A stretch of 64,000 nt of DNA from Bradyrhizobium sp. CCGB12 (lineage in GTDB: Bacteria; Pseudomonadota; Alphaproteobacteria; Rhizobiales; Xanthobacteraceae). Position 1 is the first letter of the stretch. Every line of letters starts with the position of its first letter. The position numbers and the translations under genes are program-made. The stretch is from the NCBI RefSeq assembly GCF_024199845.1, contig NZ_JANADO010000001.1, forward strand, positions 7,068,001 to 7,132,000, given 5' to 3'. Below the pieces are notes generated by a model, which saw nothing but the letters and a program-made list of their open reading frames with translations, was not told where the DNA came from and did not search any database. Shown in pieces: positions 46,100 through 54,544 of this stretch.

Positions 46100-46735
46100 C
46101 TACGACGCCCGCTGGGCCGCGGTCATCACGATGCGGATCAGATCGGCGGCATTGCGCGCGCCGAGCTTCTTCATGATGTTGGCGCGGTGATCTTCGATGG
46201 TGCGCGGGCTGATGCCGAGCGTGCGGCCGGCTTCCTTGTTGGACGCGCCGGAGGCGAACTGCTCGAGCACCTCGCGCTCCCTTCGCGTCAACGGCTCGCG
46301 TCCGGGGAAATGCAGCGCGCCGAATTTCGGTGACGCATTCTCCGCCTGCCTGCGTGCATAGGCGCCGATCGCCTCGTCGAGCCGGCCGACGATCTCGCTG
46401 CCGCGAAACGGCTTCTCGATGAAGTCGAGCGCGCCGCTCTTGATGGCGCCCACCGCCATCGCGATGTCGCCCTGCCCGGAGATCATGAAGATCGGCGCCG
46501 GATAGTCCTCGCCCTGCAGCTCCTTGAGAATGTCGAGGCCCGACTTTCCGGGAATATGCACGTCGAGCAGGACCGCAGCCGGTGTGCGGTTTCGCGCGAC
46601 GGAGAGCAGCGCTGCGCCGTCCGCGAAACAGATCACTTCATAGCCCGCCGCCTTCAACACCATCGACAAGGTGTCGCGAACGGCAGGGTCGTCGTCGACC
46701 ACGAAGATTTCACCACGAGAGGTTTGCTCGGCCAT
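46100..46735 (-). CDS. FixJ-like response regulator with LuxR HTH
   Basis: A 211-residue regulator. The receiver has DDDP at the start, phosphoacceptor in LLDVHIPGKSG, and SGQGD / EKPF switch segments as in FixJ. The C-terminal LuxR domain is LTRREREVLEQFASGASNKE followed by ISPRTIEDHRANIMKKLGAR. ATG 46735 starts directly before the receiver; the frame is open 42 bases further. It is convergent with the kinase gene and has the CCGTA-N4-TACGG repeat 75 bases upstream, which it may bind (inference). Confidence 0.92.
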   Translation of the reverse strand: MAEQTSRGEIFVVDDDPAVRDTLSMVLKAAGYEVICFADGAALLSVARNRTPAAVLLDVHIPGKSGLDILKELQGEDYPAPIFMISGQGDIAMAVGAIKSGALDFIEKPFRGSEIVGRLDEAIGAYARRQAENASPKFGALHFPGREPLTRREREVLEQFASGASNKEAGRTLGISPRTIEDHRANIMKKLGARNAADLIRIVMTAAQRAS

Positions 46736-46809
46736 GTGCCACATCCAGTTGGCATTACGGACTCGCGTCCGCACCAATCGTTATGGCTCTCGGCGCGGAG
46801 TCGGCCCAC

Positions 46810-46823
46810 CCGTATTTGTACGG
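46810..46823. promoter_or_regulatory. Inverted repeat CCGTA-N4-TACGG, site 1
   Basis: CCGTATTTGTACGG, extended by one further C/G pair on each side. It lies between the divergent FixJ-like gene (start 46735) and the 95-residue gene (start 46885). The same 10 conserved bases occur at 55812 and 56869, and nine of ten at 52905. Confidence 0.65.
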
Positions 46824-46884
46824 GACATGGACTTAACGCACAAGTAGCGGCAACGCGCCTAATTGCGGGGGACGGAGAATATCC

Positions 46885-47172
46885 ATGTTAAATTTCGCCG
46901 ATACGCCGCCTCTGGTCGCAACACCCGCCGTCGAGAGCCGTGAGTTGATCGCGGCCGACCTTCGCCTGCTGATCGCACAGATCGAGACCAGCATGCGCCG
47001 GATCGCCGCAGCCATGGATCAACACACCGGCGATCCCGAAGGTTCCGCAGACGTCTTCATACTCGACGACGTCACGCCCCGTTATGCCACCGCGAGCGCG
47101 GCCCTCACTGCCTGCAGGGCGGGCCTCGACCACGCCTTGCAATACCTGTCGGAATCCGGAATCCCGGCCTAG
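46885..47172 (+). CDS. Small hypothetical protein
   Basis: A 95-residue, mostly helical, soluble protein; ATG 46885 follows GGACGGAGAATATCC. The centre (LIAADLRLLIAQIETSMRRI) is an amphipathic helix. It is divergent from the FixJ-like regulator and shares its control region, so it may be a target or accessory of that system. Family unknown. Confidence 0.65.
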   Translation: MLNFADTPPLVATPAVESRELIAADLRLLIAQIETSMRRIAAAMDQHTGDPEGSADVFILDDVTPRYATASAALTACRAGLDHALQYLSESGIPA

Positions 47173-47224
47173 ATCGCGATCGCGCGGCGGACGGACGCGT
47201 CCGATCGCATGGCAGCTCCGCGCC

Positions 47225-47728
47225 TCAGGCGCGGTGCCGCTCCACGATCGCATCGGTGGCGACACCACCCCAGGTATGGATCGCCGGCAGGCCCATCGCG
47301 ATCTTGCCGAGATTGGCGAGGCTGATGCGCAGGGCCGCGAGATCCAGCGGCTTCGGCAGGCTCTGGAGCTCGATCCCAACGGAACGGGCGAAGCTGCGGG
47401 CGGCGCTGCGGCGCTTGCCGTCCATGCCGCTGATGACAATCACGGAGCCGGCGAATTTCGCCTTCGCCATCTCGCGCAGCACGTCGATGCCGTCGCCATC
47501 CTCCAGCACGAGATCGAGCGTCACGCAGTCGAAGCGCGCGGCGCGGAGCTTCTCGATCGCTTCCGCCACGGACGGCGCCACGGTAACTTCGTGCCCGGCC
47601 TGCTTGGCGGCGACCGTGATCAGGCTGCGCTGCGTGGCGTCGTCATCGACCACCAGGAGCTGGAGCGCACGGCGCTCGGCGACGTCGGGCAGGTTTGACG
47701 GGATGGGGGAGAGAGAGCTTCTGGGCAT
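47225..47728 (-). CDS. Single-domain response regulator
   Basis: A 167-residue protein with one receiver domain (VVDDDATQRSLITVAAKQAG), phosphoacceptor Asp in VTLDLVLEDGDG, Ser in VISGMDG and Lys in LPKPL. The short C-terminal tail (IHTWGGVATDAIVERHRA) is not a known output domain. It lies 126 bases downstream of the PilZ-like gene in the same direction and could be the last gene of the chemotaxis operon or a separate unit. Confidence 0.85.
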   Translation of the reverse strand: MPRSSLSPIPSNLPDVAERRALQLLVVDDDATQRSLITVAAKQAGHEVTVAPSVAEAIEKLRAARFDCVTLDLVLEDGDGIDVLREMAKAKFAGSVIVISGMDGKRRSAARSFARSVGIELQSLPKPLDLAALRISLANLGKIAMGLPAIHTWGGVATDAIVERHRA

Positions 47729-47854
47729 TACCGTATCCTGAGATTGAGACCAGCAATGGTTGCACGGTTCGCGCTTAGGCCACGTAAAGCAGCTACGGTA
47801 AATTCGTGCGGATGTTTCAGCAAATATAAAGCAACGTGGCGGCAGCCACGCCGA

Positions 47855-48172
47855 TCAGGCTGCCGCGTCGTGGCCGCCGGCCGCGCCGCGCTTCTTCCTG
47901 TTCTTGCCGCGCAGGAACTGGATGTCCATCTCGGCGCCGTTGACGCGGACCAGCTCGCAGCGACGGTAGGCAAGCCCGGTGGACGACAGCAGCAGAAAGA
48001 ACTCTTTCAGGTTCAGCCCCTGGATCGAGCCTTCCACCGTGAGGATGGCGTCGGTGTCGGAGATCGCGTTGAGCTTGCAGTCGCGGCGCCAGGTGCCGTC
48101 GATGGCCATGATGCAGACGTCATAGCCGCGACTGAACGTTACGCGTTCCGTGCCCTTGCCATCCTCGGCCAT
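47855..48172 (-). CDS. PilZ-like domain protein with degenerate c-di-GMP motif
   Basis: A 105-residue protein that looks like a lone PilZ barrel. The second c-di-GMP motif, normally D/N-x-S-x-x-G, aligns with LNAISDTDAIL, where the Asp is Ala and the Gly is Asp; the N-terminal RxxxR is also not clear. It ends in a basic, Gly/Ala tail (RGKNRKKRGAAGG). It starts two bases after the cheR stop, so it is part of the chemotaxis operon. It may bind a protein partner rather than c-di-GMP (inference). Confidence 0.65.
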   Translation of the reverse strand: MAEDGKGTERVTFSRGYDVCIMAIDGTWRRDCKLNAISDTDAILTVEGSIQGLNLKEFFLLLSSTGLAYRRCELVRVNGAEMDIQFLRGKNRKKRGAAGGHDAAA

Positions 48173-48174
48173 GT

Positions 48175-49053
48175 CTAGCGTCCTGCCATGACCGCCATGC
48201 GCGGCGCCGCGCCGGCCAGAACCGGCTTGGTGGCCGCGGCACGCGGGTCGTTCGGCTTGTAGAGGCCGCGCCGCTCCGGAATCGGCCTGAACGTGTCGGT
48301 CAGTCCGACCACGGTTTCGGCAGCGCCCAGCACCAGGAAGCCATCGGGCTCGATCTGGCGCGCCAGGCGGTTGAAGATGTTGATCTTGGTGTCCTGATCG
48401 AAATAGATCAGCACGTTGCGGCAGAAGATGACGTCGAAGGCGCCGAGCTGAGCGAAATCGTGCAGCAGGTTGAGCTGGCGGTGCTGGATCATCGCGCGCA
48501 ATTCGGGATTGATCTGCCAGGTCTCGCCGGTCTGCTTGAAATATTTGACCAGCATCTGGATCGGCAGGCCGCGCTGCACCTCGAACTGGCTGTAGACGCC
48601 GGCCTTGGCCTTCTCCAGCACCTCCTGCGACAGGTCGGTGGCGATGATCTCGACGCGCCAGCCGGTGAGAGCGGCGCCCATCTCCTTCAGGCACATCGCG
48701 AGCGAATAGGGCTCCTGCCCGGTCGAGCCGGCGGCGCACCAGATGCGCACGCTGCGACGTCCGGCGCGCGCCTTGATGATCTCGGGCATGATGGTATCGC
48801 GGAAATGATCGAACGGGACCTTGTCGCGGAAGAAGAAGGTCTCGTTGGTGGTCATGGCTTCGACCACGTCGGTGATCAGCGTGCGCGAGCCGCCCTGCAG
48901 CTTCTGCACGAGCTCTCCGATACCGGAGAGCCCGGCCTTGCGGGCGAGCGGCAGCAGGCGACTTTCGATCAGATATTGCTTGTCTGCGGACAGGTCGAGC
49001 CCGGAATTGTCCTTCAGGAACTTGCGCAGATACTCATACTCGGTCGGGGTCAC
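48175..49053 (-). CDS. cheR: Chemotaxis methyltransferase CheR
   Basis: A 292-residue enzyme that methylates glutamates of chemoreceptors using S-adenosylmethionine. The N-terminal helical domain (TEYEYLRKFLKDNSGLDLSA) is followed by NETFFFRDKVPFDHF, the SAM-binding IWCAAGSTGQEPYSLAM, and FCRNVLIYFDQDTK. I chose GTG 49053, nine bases after GAAGAGG; an open frame extends 57 bases upstream. No cheB is found in this operon. Confidence 0.93.
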   Translation of the reverse strand: MTPTEYEYLRKFLKDNSGLDLSADKQYLIESRLLPLARKAGLSGIGELVQKLQGGSRTLITDVVEAMTTNETFFFRDKVPFDHFRDTIMPEIIKARAGRRSVRIWCAAGSTGQEPYSLAMCLKEMGAALTGWRVEIIATDLSQEVLEKAKAGVYSQFEVQRGLPIQMLVKYFKQTGETWQINPELRAMIQHRQLNLLHDFAQLGAFDVIFCRNVLIYFDQDTKINIFNRLARQIEPDGFLVLGAAETVVGLTDTFRPIPERRGLYKPNDPRAAATKPVLAGAAPRMAVMAGR

Positions 49054-49112
49054 GGATGGCCTCTTCGAAGCTGTACTGGAACACTCTGGCCAAAGCACTC
49101 GGCCAGACACAC

Positions 49113-49499
49113 TCAGACCATGGCTTGTCCGACCGGGATCAAACCAACCTCAGCGAATTTGTCGGCGATGATGTCCTTGTCGAAGGGCTTCATGATGTAC
49201 TCGTTGGCGCCGCCGCTGAGCGCCTGGGCGATATGAGCCACATTGTTCTCTGTGGTGCAGAACACGACCTTGGGCTGGTCGCCGCCGGGCAGGCGGCGCA
49301 TGTGGCCCATGAACTCGAAGCCGTCCATCACGGGCATGTTCCAGTCGAGCAGCACCGCATCGGGCAGCTTGCGCTGACAGATTTCTAGCGCCTTGGACCC
49401 GTCCTCGGCCTCGGTGACCTCGAACTCGAGGCCTTCGAGGATCCGACGCGCGATCTTGCGCACGACGCTGGAATCATCGACCACCAAACACGTTTTCAT
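49113..49499 (-). CDS. cheY: Chemotaxis response regulator CheY
   Basis: A 128-residue stand-alone receiver: VVDDSSVVRKIARRIL, phosphoacceptor Asp52 (LLDWNMPVMDG), Thr in FCTTENN and Lys in IMKPFD. It is phosphorylated by CheA and normally acts on the flagellar switch, or on another output in non-flagellar systems. ATG 49499 follows GGAG. It lies between cheW and cheR. Confidence 0.93.
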   Translation of the reverse strand: MKTCLVVDDSSVVRKIARRILEGLEFEVTEAEDGSKALEICQRKLPDAVLLDWNMPVMDGFEFMGHMRRLPGGDQPKVVFCTTENNVAHIAQALSGGANEYIMKPFDKDIIADKFAEVGLIPVGQAMV

Positions 49500-49525
49500 T
49501 TTGGTTCTCCGGCTTCGATGTTGGC

Positions 49526-49999
49526 TCACGCAGCCATTTGCACTTTGGTTTCGAGCTCGAGGACGCGATCGACGTCGAGGACGACCATGAGCTGTCCGTC
49601 GAGACGGTGGACGCCGCCGGCGAGCTTGGCCATGCGGGGGTCGAGGTTGACGGGGTTGTCTTCCTTGCCGTCCTCGGGCAGGCGCAGCACCTCGCCGATC
49701 TGGTCGATCAAGAGGCCGTAGGATTCGCCGCGCAGGTCGACGCCGACCGCCATCGGCACCTTGCCGTCCTCGGCCTTGGGCAGGCCGAGCCGGGCGCGCA
49801 TGTCGACCACGGTGACGATACGGCCGCGCAGGTTCAGCACGCCCGCGATCTCGCGCGAGGACAAGGGCACGCGGGTAACGCGCTCGGGCATGAACACGTC
49901 CTGGACGCGGGAGATCGGCAGGCCGAACAGCTGGCCGCCGATCATCGCGGTGACGTATTCGACCATGGCGCCTTCGCCCACTTGCGTCTTTTTGCTCAT
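49526..49999 (-). CDS. cheW: Chemotaxis adaptor CheW
   Basis: A 157-residue adaptor linking receptors to CheA. The two SH3-like barrels are recognisable: TAMIGGQLFGLPISRVQDVF and VLNLRGRIVTVVDMRARLGL, with the later YGLLIDQIGEVLRLPED. It lies 22 bases downstream of cheA and 26 upstream of cheY. Confidence 0.94.
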   Translation of the reverse strand: MSKKTQVGEGAMVEYVTAMIGGQLFGLPISRVQDVFMPERVTRVPLSSREIAGVLNLRGRIVTVVDMRARLGLPKAEDGKVPMAVGVDLRGESYGLLIDQIGEVLRLPEDGKEDNPVNLDPRMAKLAGGVHRLDGQLMVVLDVDRVLELETKVQMAA

Positions 50000-50021
50000 C
50001 TCGTCTCTCCTCAGGTCCTGC

Positions 50022-52793
50022 CTAGGCTGCCGCGCGGCTCAGCTCGGAGGCGCCGGCGGCACCCGCGGTCTGCTCCTTCAGCGCCGCGATCAGACCGGGA
50101 CGGTCGAACTTGGCGACGTAGTCGTGGAAGCCGGCCTGACGGCCGCGCTCGATCGCCGCCGGCGACACCAGGGCGGACAGGCCGATGATCGGCATCGCGC
50201 CCAGATTGTTGTCGGAGCGGATCACTTCCGCGAACTCGAACCCGTTCATGTCGGGCATCTCGATGTCGGTCAGCACCACGTCGAAGCTCTGCGCGCGCAG
50301 CGCGGCGAGGCCCTCCTGCGCGGTCGGCGCGGTGCGGACGCGGTAGCCGGCCGCTTTCAGCACCGGCGCCAGCATGTTGCGGAAGAACGCGCTGTCGTCG
50401 ACCAGCAGCACCGACTGCGAGTGCATCGACGGCTTCATCTCCTTGCGGGTGAACCAGTCGGCGAACGCCATGGGGAGGAAGTGGCCGACGTCGATCACCT
50501 CGGTGGCCTGGCCCTTGATCACGGCCGAGCCCAAAATGCCCTGGCTGGAGCCGCCGACCTCGATGTTGAGCCGCTCCTCGACGATGTCGATGATCTCGTC
50601 GACGACGAGGCCCATGGAGCGGCCGTCATCGGCGAACACCAGGATCGGCTGGGCGCCCTGGCTCGCAATGGTGACGCTCTCCATGGCGACCAGCGGCATC
50701 AGCTGCTCGCGGTACTGCACCATGTAGCGGCCGTTACTGAACTCGATCTTGTCGGCGGGGAGCTCTTCGAGGCGCGTGACAAGCCCGAGCGGAACCGCCT
50801 TGGGCTGCGACGAGCCGGCGCGGAAGACGAGAAGCGAAGTGGTCTGCTCGCCCGCGCCGATATGATGCGCCCCGTTCTCGTCGCCCATGTCATGGGCCGA
50901 GGAGCCGGCGGCGCCGAGCGCCTTGGCAATGCCGTTGGGGTCGATGATCATGATGACCGCGCCATCGCCCAAAATGGTGTTGCCGGAGAACATGTCGATG
51001 TGACGCAGCTTTGTCGACATCGGCTTCACGACGATTTCTTCGGTGTGGAACACGCCGTCGACGACGATGCCAAAGGTCTGGCTGCCGACTTGCGTCACCA
51101 CGATAAAACCGTTCTCGGGATCGGACGCGGCGCCGTCGTCGATCTTCAGGAGCTTCTTCAGATGGATCAGCGGCAAGAGCTTGTTGCGCAACCTGAGGAC
51201 CGCGGTGTCCTTGATGCGCTCGATGCGGTGCTCGGAATTGGCGCGGGCGCGCACCAGCTCGACCACCGAGAGCTGCGGGATGGCAAAGCGGTCGCCGGCG
51301 GCTTCGACGATCAGGGCCGAGACGATGGCCAGGGTCAGCGGGATCTTGATGGTGACGGACGAGCCCTCGCCGGCCACGCTCTTGATGTCGATGGTGCCGC
51401 CGATCTGGTCGATATTGGTGCGGACCACGTCCATGCCGACGCCGCGGCCGGAGACCGAGGTGATGGCGGCCGCGGTCGAGAAGCCCGGCGCGAAGATGAA
51501 CTTGTGGATCTGGGCTTCGCTCATCTTCTCCAGCTCGGCCTCGGTGACGAGACCGCTAGAGATGGCCTTGGCCTTGATCTTCTCGGTGTTGAGGCCTCTG
51601 CCGTTGTCGGCGATGCAGATGATGATGTGGCCGCCCTCGTGATAGGCGGACAGGCGAATGGTGCCCTGCTCGCCCTTGCCGGAGGCGAGGCGCTCGGCGG
51701 GGGTCTCCAGGCCATGATCGGCGGAGTTGCGCACCATGTGGGTGAGCGGGTCCTTGATCAGGTCGAGCACCTGGCGGTCGAGCTCGGTGTCGGCGCCGTG
51801 CATCTCCAGCTCGATCTGCTTGCCGAGTTCGCTCGACAGATCCCGGACGATGCGGGGCAGCTTCTGCCAGGCATTGCCGATCGGCTGCATGCGCGTCTTC
51901 ATGACGCCCTCCTGCAGCTCGGCGGTGACGTTGGACAGGCGCTGCAGCGGCACCTTGAACTCGGTGTCCTCGTTGCGGCGGGAGATCTCCAAAAGCTGGT
52001 TGCGGGTCAAGACCAGCTCGGAGACCATGGTCATCAGATGCTCCAGCGTATCCACGTTGACGCGGATCGACTGGTTGGCGATGCGGTCGCCCTCGCCGGA
52101 GGCCTCGTCGGCCATCGACTTCTTCGGCGCGGCCTTTTCCCTGGCGGGTTTTGCAGCTTCCTTGGCGGCCGGAGCTTCAGGCGCGGGCTCGGCTTTGGCA
52201 ACGGGGGCCGGGGCCGGCGCTTCGATCGCGGTCTCGCGGAAGGCGCGCTCGAGCTCGTCGAGCGAGACCTCGCCCGGACGCAAGGGACGCTCCAGGGTCT
52301 GCTCGATCAGCGTGCCCGTGGTCATATCTTTTGCCGGCGCAGCGGCCGGGGCTTCCGGCACGAGCGGCGGGGCTTCTGCAACGGGAGCAGCGGCACTTCC
52401 AGCCGCCATTGCCGCCATGCCCTGCTCGACCATCGCTTCCAGCTTGTCGATGAGATCGCGGTCGTTGCCTTCAGGCTCGGCTTCGGTCGCCTCGAGGCCG
52501 GCCAGAATCTCCTTGATGCGGTCGATCGAGGACAGAATCACCGTCACCGCCTGCCCCGTCACCGGCATGCCGTCACGGAATTTGCCCATCAAGGTCTCGC
52601 CGGCATGCGCCAGCGCTTCCAGTCGGGGCAGGCCGAGGAAGCCGCAGGTACCCTTGATGGTGTGGACGAGGCGGAAGATGTTATCCAGGATCTTGGCGTT
52701 GTTCGGCTCCTGCTCGAACTTCACCAGCTGATTGTCGACGGTGTCCAGGCTCTCGCTGGTCTCCGTCAAAAACTCTCGCAACAGATCATCCAT
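50022..52793 (-). CDS. cheA: Hybrid chemotaxis kinase CheA with C-terminal receiver
   Basis: A 923-residue kinase. HPt domain with His44 (FRLVHTIKGTCGFLG), an Ala/Pro-rich linker (about 135-235), dimerisation domain with VNVDTLEHLMTMVSELVLTR, ATPase N box (HMVRNSADHGLETPAER) and G boxes (ICIADNGRGL, SGRGVGMDVVRTNI), a CheW-like regulatory domain and a second partial CheW-like stretch, then a receiver with Asp in VVLTDIEMPDMNG. Hybrid CheA proteins often belong to alternative, non-flagellar chemosensory systems. It is the first gene of the operon. Confidence 0.95.
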   Translation of the reverse strand: MDDLLREFLTETSESLDTVDNQLVKFEQEPNNAKILDNIFRLVHTIKGTCGFLGLPRLEALAHAGETLMGKFRDGMPVTGQAVTVILSSIDRIKEILAGLEATEAEPEGNDRDLIDKLEAMVEQGMAAMAAGSAAAPVAEAPPLVPEAPAAAPAKDMTTGTLIEQTLERPLRPGEVSLDELERAFRETAIEAPAPAPVAKAEPAPEAPAAKEAAKPAREKAAPKKSMADEASGEGDRIANQSIRVNVDTLEHLMTMVSELVLTRNQLLEISRRNEDTEFKVPLQRLSNVTAELQEGVMKTRMQPIGNAWQKLPRIVRDLSSELGKQIELEMHGADTELDRQVLDLIKDPLTHMVRNSADHGLETPAERLASGKGEQGTIRLSAYHEGGHIIICIADNGRGLNTEKIKAKAISSGLVTEAELEKMSEAQIHKFIFAPGFSTAAAITSVSGRGVGMDVVRTNIDQIGGTIDIKSVAGEGSSVTIKIPLTLAIVSALIVEAAGDRFAIPQLSVVELVRARANSEHRIERIKDTAVLRLRNKLLPLIHLKKLLKIDDGAASDPENGFIVVTQVGSQTFGIVVDGVFHTEEIVVKPMSTKLRHIDMFSGNTILGDGAVIMIIDPNGIAKALGAAGSSAHDMGDENGAHHIGAGEQTTSLLVFRAGSSQPKAVPLGLVTRLEELPADKIEFSNGRYMVQYREQLMPLVAMESVTIASQGAQPILVFADDGRSMGLVVDEIIDIVEERLNIEVGGSSQGILGSAVIKGQATEVIDVGHFLPMAFADWFTRKEMKPSMHSQSVLLVDDSAFFRNMLAPVLKAAGYRVRTAPTAQEGLAALRAQSFDVVLTDIEMPDMNGFEFAEVIRSDNNLGAMPIIGLSALVSPAAIERGRQAGFHDYVAKFDRPGLIAALKEQTAGAAGASELSRAAA

Positions 52794-53200
52794 GAGCTAC
52801 GCCTTACTGAATGGACCTCGACGCCTGAGCCTCGCTTGGAATCAACGGAAGTCCTCTCTTGGATCGTTAGACAACCCCTTTCACGGTCCCGTTAATTTCA
52901 GCCTCCGTGCTAATACGGATTTTGAAGAGAAGTTTGCCGTTCGGCTGCCATGCGAGTTTTTTCGGCAGAACCGGCGCCGGGTCGCGACGACGAGAGAGGT
53001 GGGGTAAACGCGCCGACAATTGCGCGACGGTGCGCGCGAGAAAGTCCTGCATGTGAAGGACGATAGGCACGGCCCGTGCGGAGTTGAACGAAGCCGCCCG
53101 CAATCGCGCATGCTTCCGCGACCCTCGTTGCGTGCTTTGCCGGGATCGGAAAAGTTCGCGTTTTCGGTAAACGAACGGTTACCCTGCGGCCCGTGCCGCG
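52794..53200. promoter_or_regulatory. cheA upstream region with near-match CCGTA-N4-TACGG site
   Basis: 407 bases without a gene between cheA and the next receiver gene. At 52905-52918, CCGTGCTAATACGG matches the repeat found at 46810, 55812 and 56869 at nine of ten conserved positions, 112 bases upstream of the cheA start. I see no other clear signal. Confidence 0.5.
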
Positions 53201-53683
53201 CTAACCCAGTCGCGCGGGCGAGGTCATCGCGGCATCCGGACGATGCTCGGCCAGGCAATCGTTGATGGCGGCGAGCAGTGCGAGCGGGGTGAAAGGCTTG
53301 CGCAGGCAGCGCGCGGCACCGAGCTCCAGCGCCATCCGAAGGAAATCGGGTGCGGGCGAATTCAGATTCGCGAAAGCGTAGCCCGACATCGCGATCAGCG
53401 GAACGGCGGGCGCCCGCTCGTGGAAGACCCGGATCGATTCGAATCCGCGCATGTGCGGCATGAAGATATCGATGATCATCAGATCGAACTGTTCGTGCTT
53501 GAGGGCCCGCAGCCCGGCTTCGCCTCCCTCGGCGATCGTCACTCGAAAATGGTTGCGCTGGAGATAGATCTCGATGGCCATGCACACCATCGGGTCGTCG
53601 TCGACAACGAGGATATGACGCAAACCGTCCCTCTCCATGTGACCTTCGCGTTTCGGCAATTCACTCATCGAGCCGTGGGACAC
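53201..53683 (-). CDS. Single-domain response regulator
   Basis: A 160-residue receiver. GTG 53683 is chosen because GAGGAG lies six bases upstream; ATG 53668 and 53638 are alternatives. Receiver core: ILVVDDDPMVCMAIEIYL, phosphoacceptor Asp72 (LMIIDIFMPHMRGFE), Ser in AMSGYAF and Lys in LRKPFTP. It is a paralogue of the regulator at 41.9 kb across the whole domain, including the shared PDFLRMALELGA segment. No output domain. Confidence 0.85.
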   Translation of the reverse strand: MSHGSMSELPKREGHMERDGLRHILVVDDDPMVCMAIEIYLQRNHFRVTIAEGGEAGLRALKHEQFDLMIIDIFMPHMRGFESIRVFHERAPAVPLIAMSGYAFANLNSPAPDFLRMALELGAARCLRKPFTPLALLAAINDCLAEHRPDAAMTSPARLG

Positions 53684-54007
53684 GCCTTTCTCCTCTGGTT
53701 TCGATCGGGAAATGGGTGGTCGCCAATGTCGTTGGCGGCGCCGTAAAAAACGGGAACGATGGACGCGAAATCCGCGGCCAAGCGGCGCCTTGGTTCGAAG
53801 CAATGCGGGGTCGCTGAAAGCACTCGCCGATGGACAAGACAGCGCGGGTCCACCGGCGTCCGATCGCAAGCACGGGCGCCATGCTTCCGGCTCATGAAGG
53901 CCCCTTTGCCGCTTTTTCCCTGCGCAACCCCTGCAAGACGGGCGGGCCTGCCAGCGGATCGGCGCGCCACTCTTAATTTCCGCCAACTGCCGCAACCTGC
54001 CTGCCTT
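53684..54007. other. Intergenic region without a recognised gene
   Basis: The gap between the receiver gene and the broken Crp/Fnr gene. Apart from the promoter-like sequence that follows at 54008, nothing is recognised. Confidence 0.4.
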
Positions 54008-54035
54008 TTGACGGGTATATAGACAGCGATACAAC
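54008..54035 (+). promoter_or_regulatory. Sigma70-like promoter candidate
   Basis: TTGACG and TACAAC are separated by 16 bases in a locally AT-rich patch, about 85 bases before the broken Crp/Fnr gene. It may now drive the intact copy downstream. Confidence 0.45.
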
Positions 54036-54120
54036 CTTTGCAATAGTTTTGTGGCCGTGCAAATCGACGACGAACGGGCGCGGCGCCGATTGGAACAGCG
54101 AACGCGCCGGACTGACCTGC

Positions 54121-54540
54121 ATGACCGCAAGCGGCCCCCCACCCAACCAGTTGCTGCAAATGCTCGACGCGGCGGATTTGGATCTGCTGCGCCCTCATCT
54201 GGTGACGGTCGAAATGGTCAGGGAAACTGTCTTGGGCGAGGCGGGCGCCGCGCTGAGACACTCTACTTTCCGCACGGCGGATCGGTTTCGATCACGGTCG
54301 GCCTGTCCGACGGACAGATGATCGGGATCGCGATGCTGGGCCGTGACAGCGTCGTGGGCGGTGGTGCAGCGCTTGCCGACGGCATCGCGCCGGCAGACGC
54401 CGTCGTGCTCTTTCCCGGCGGTGATGGGGAAGCTCCGCACGCCCGGACTGCATGCCGACGCGCGCACATGTCGCAGGGCGGCGATCAGCCGACACGCTGT
54501 GCTCGGACATATTGTCCCAATTGCCAATATATCCCTACGG
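54121..54540 (+). pseudogene. Broken Crp/Fnr-family regulator gene
   Basis: The first frame (54121 on) reads PNQLLQMLDAADLDLLRPHL ... VLGEAGAALR. Near 54263 the homology jumps to another frame that reads LYFPHGGSVSITVGLSDGQM and IAMLGRDSVVGGGAALADGI, consistent with loss of one base. After VVLFPG (about 54417) the match fades in all frames and no HTH region follows. The matched parts parallel the intact gene directly downstream (YFPHRGVISLVVNIAKGEHV, AMIGRDSLLG). It is therefore a decayed tandem copy. Confidence 0.8.
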
Positions 54541-54544
54541 GAAG

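Noticed and set aside
49761-52895. 1044-codon open frame on the plus strand
   Set aside because: Mirror of cheW and cheA. The long length comes from high GC at third codon positions of cheA, not from coding.
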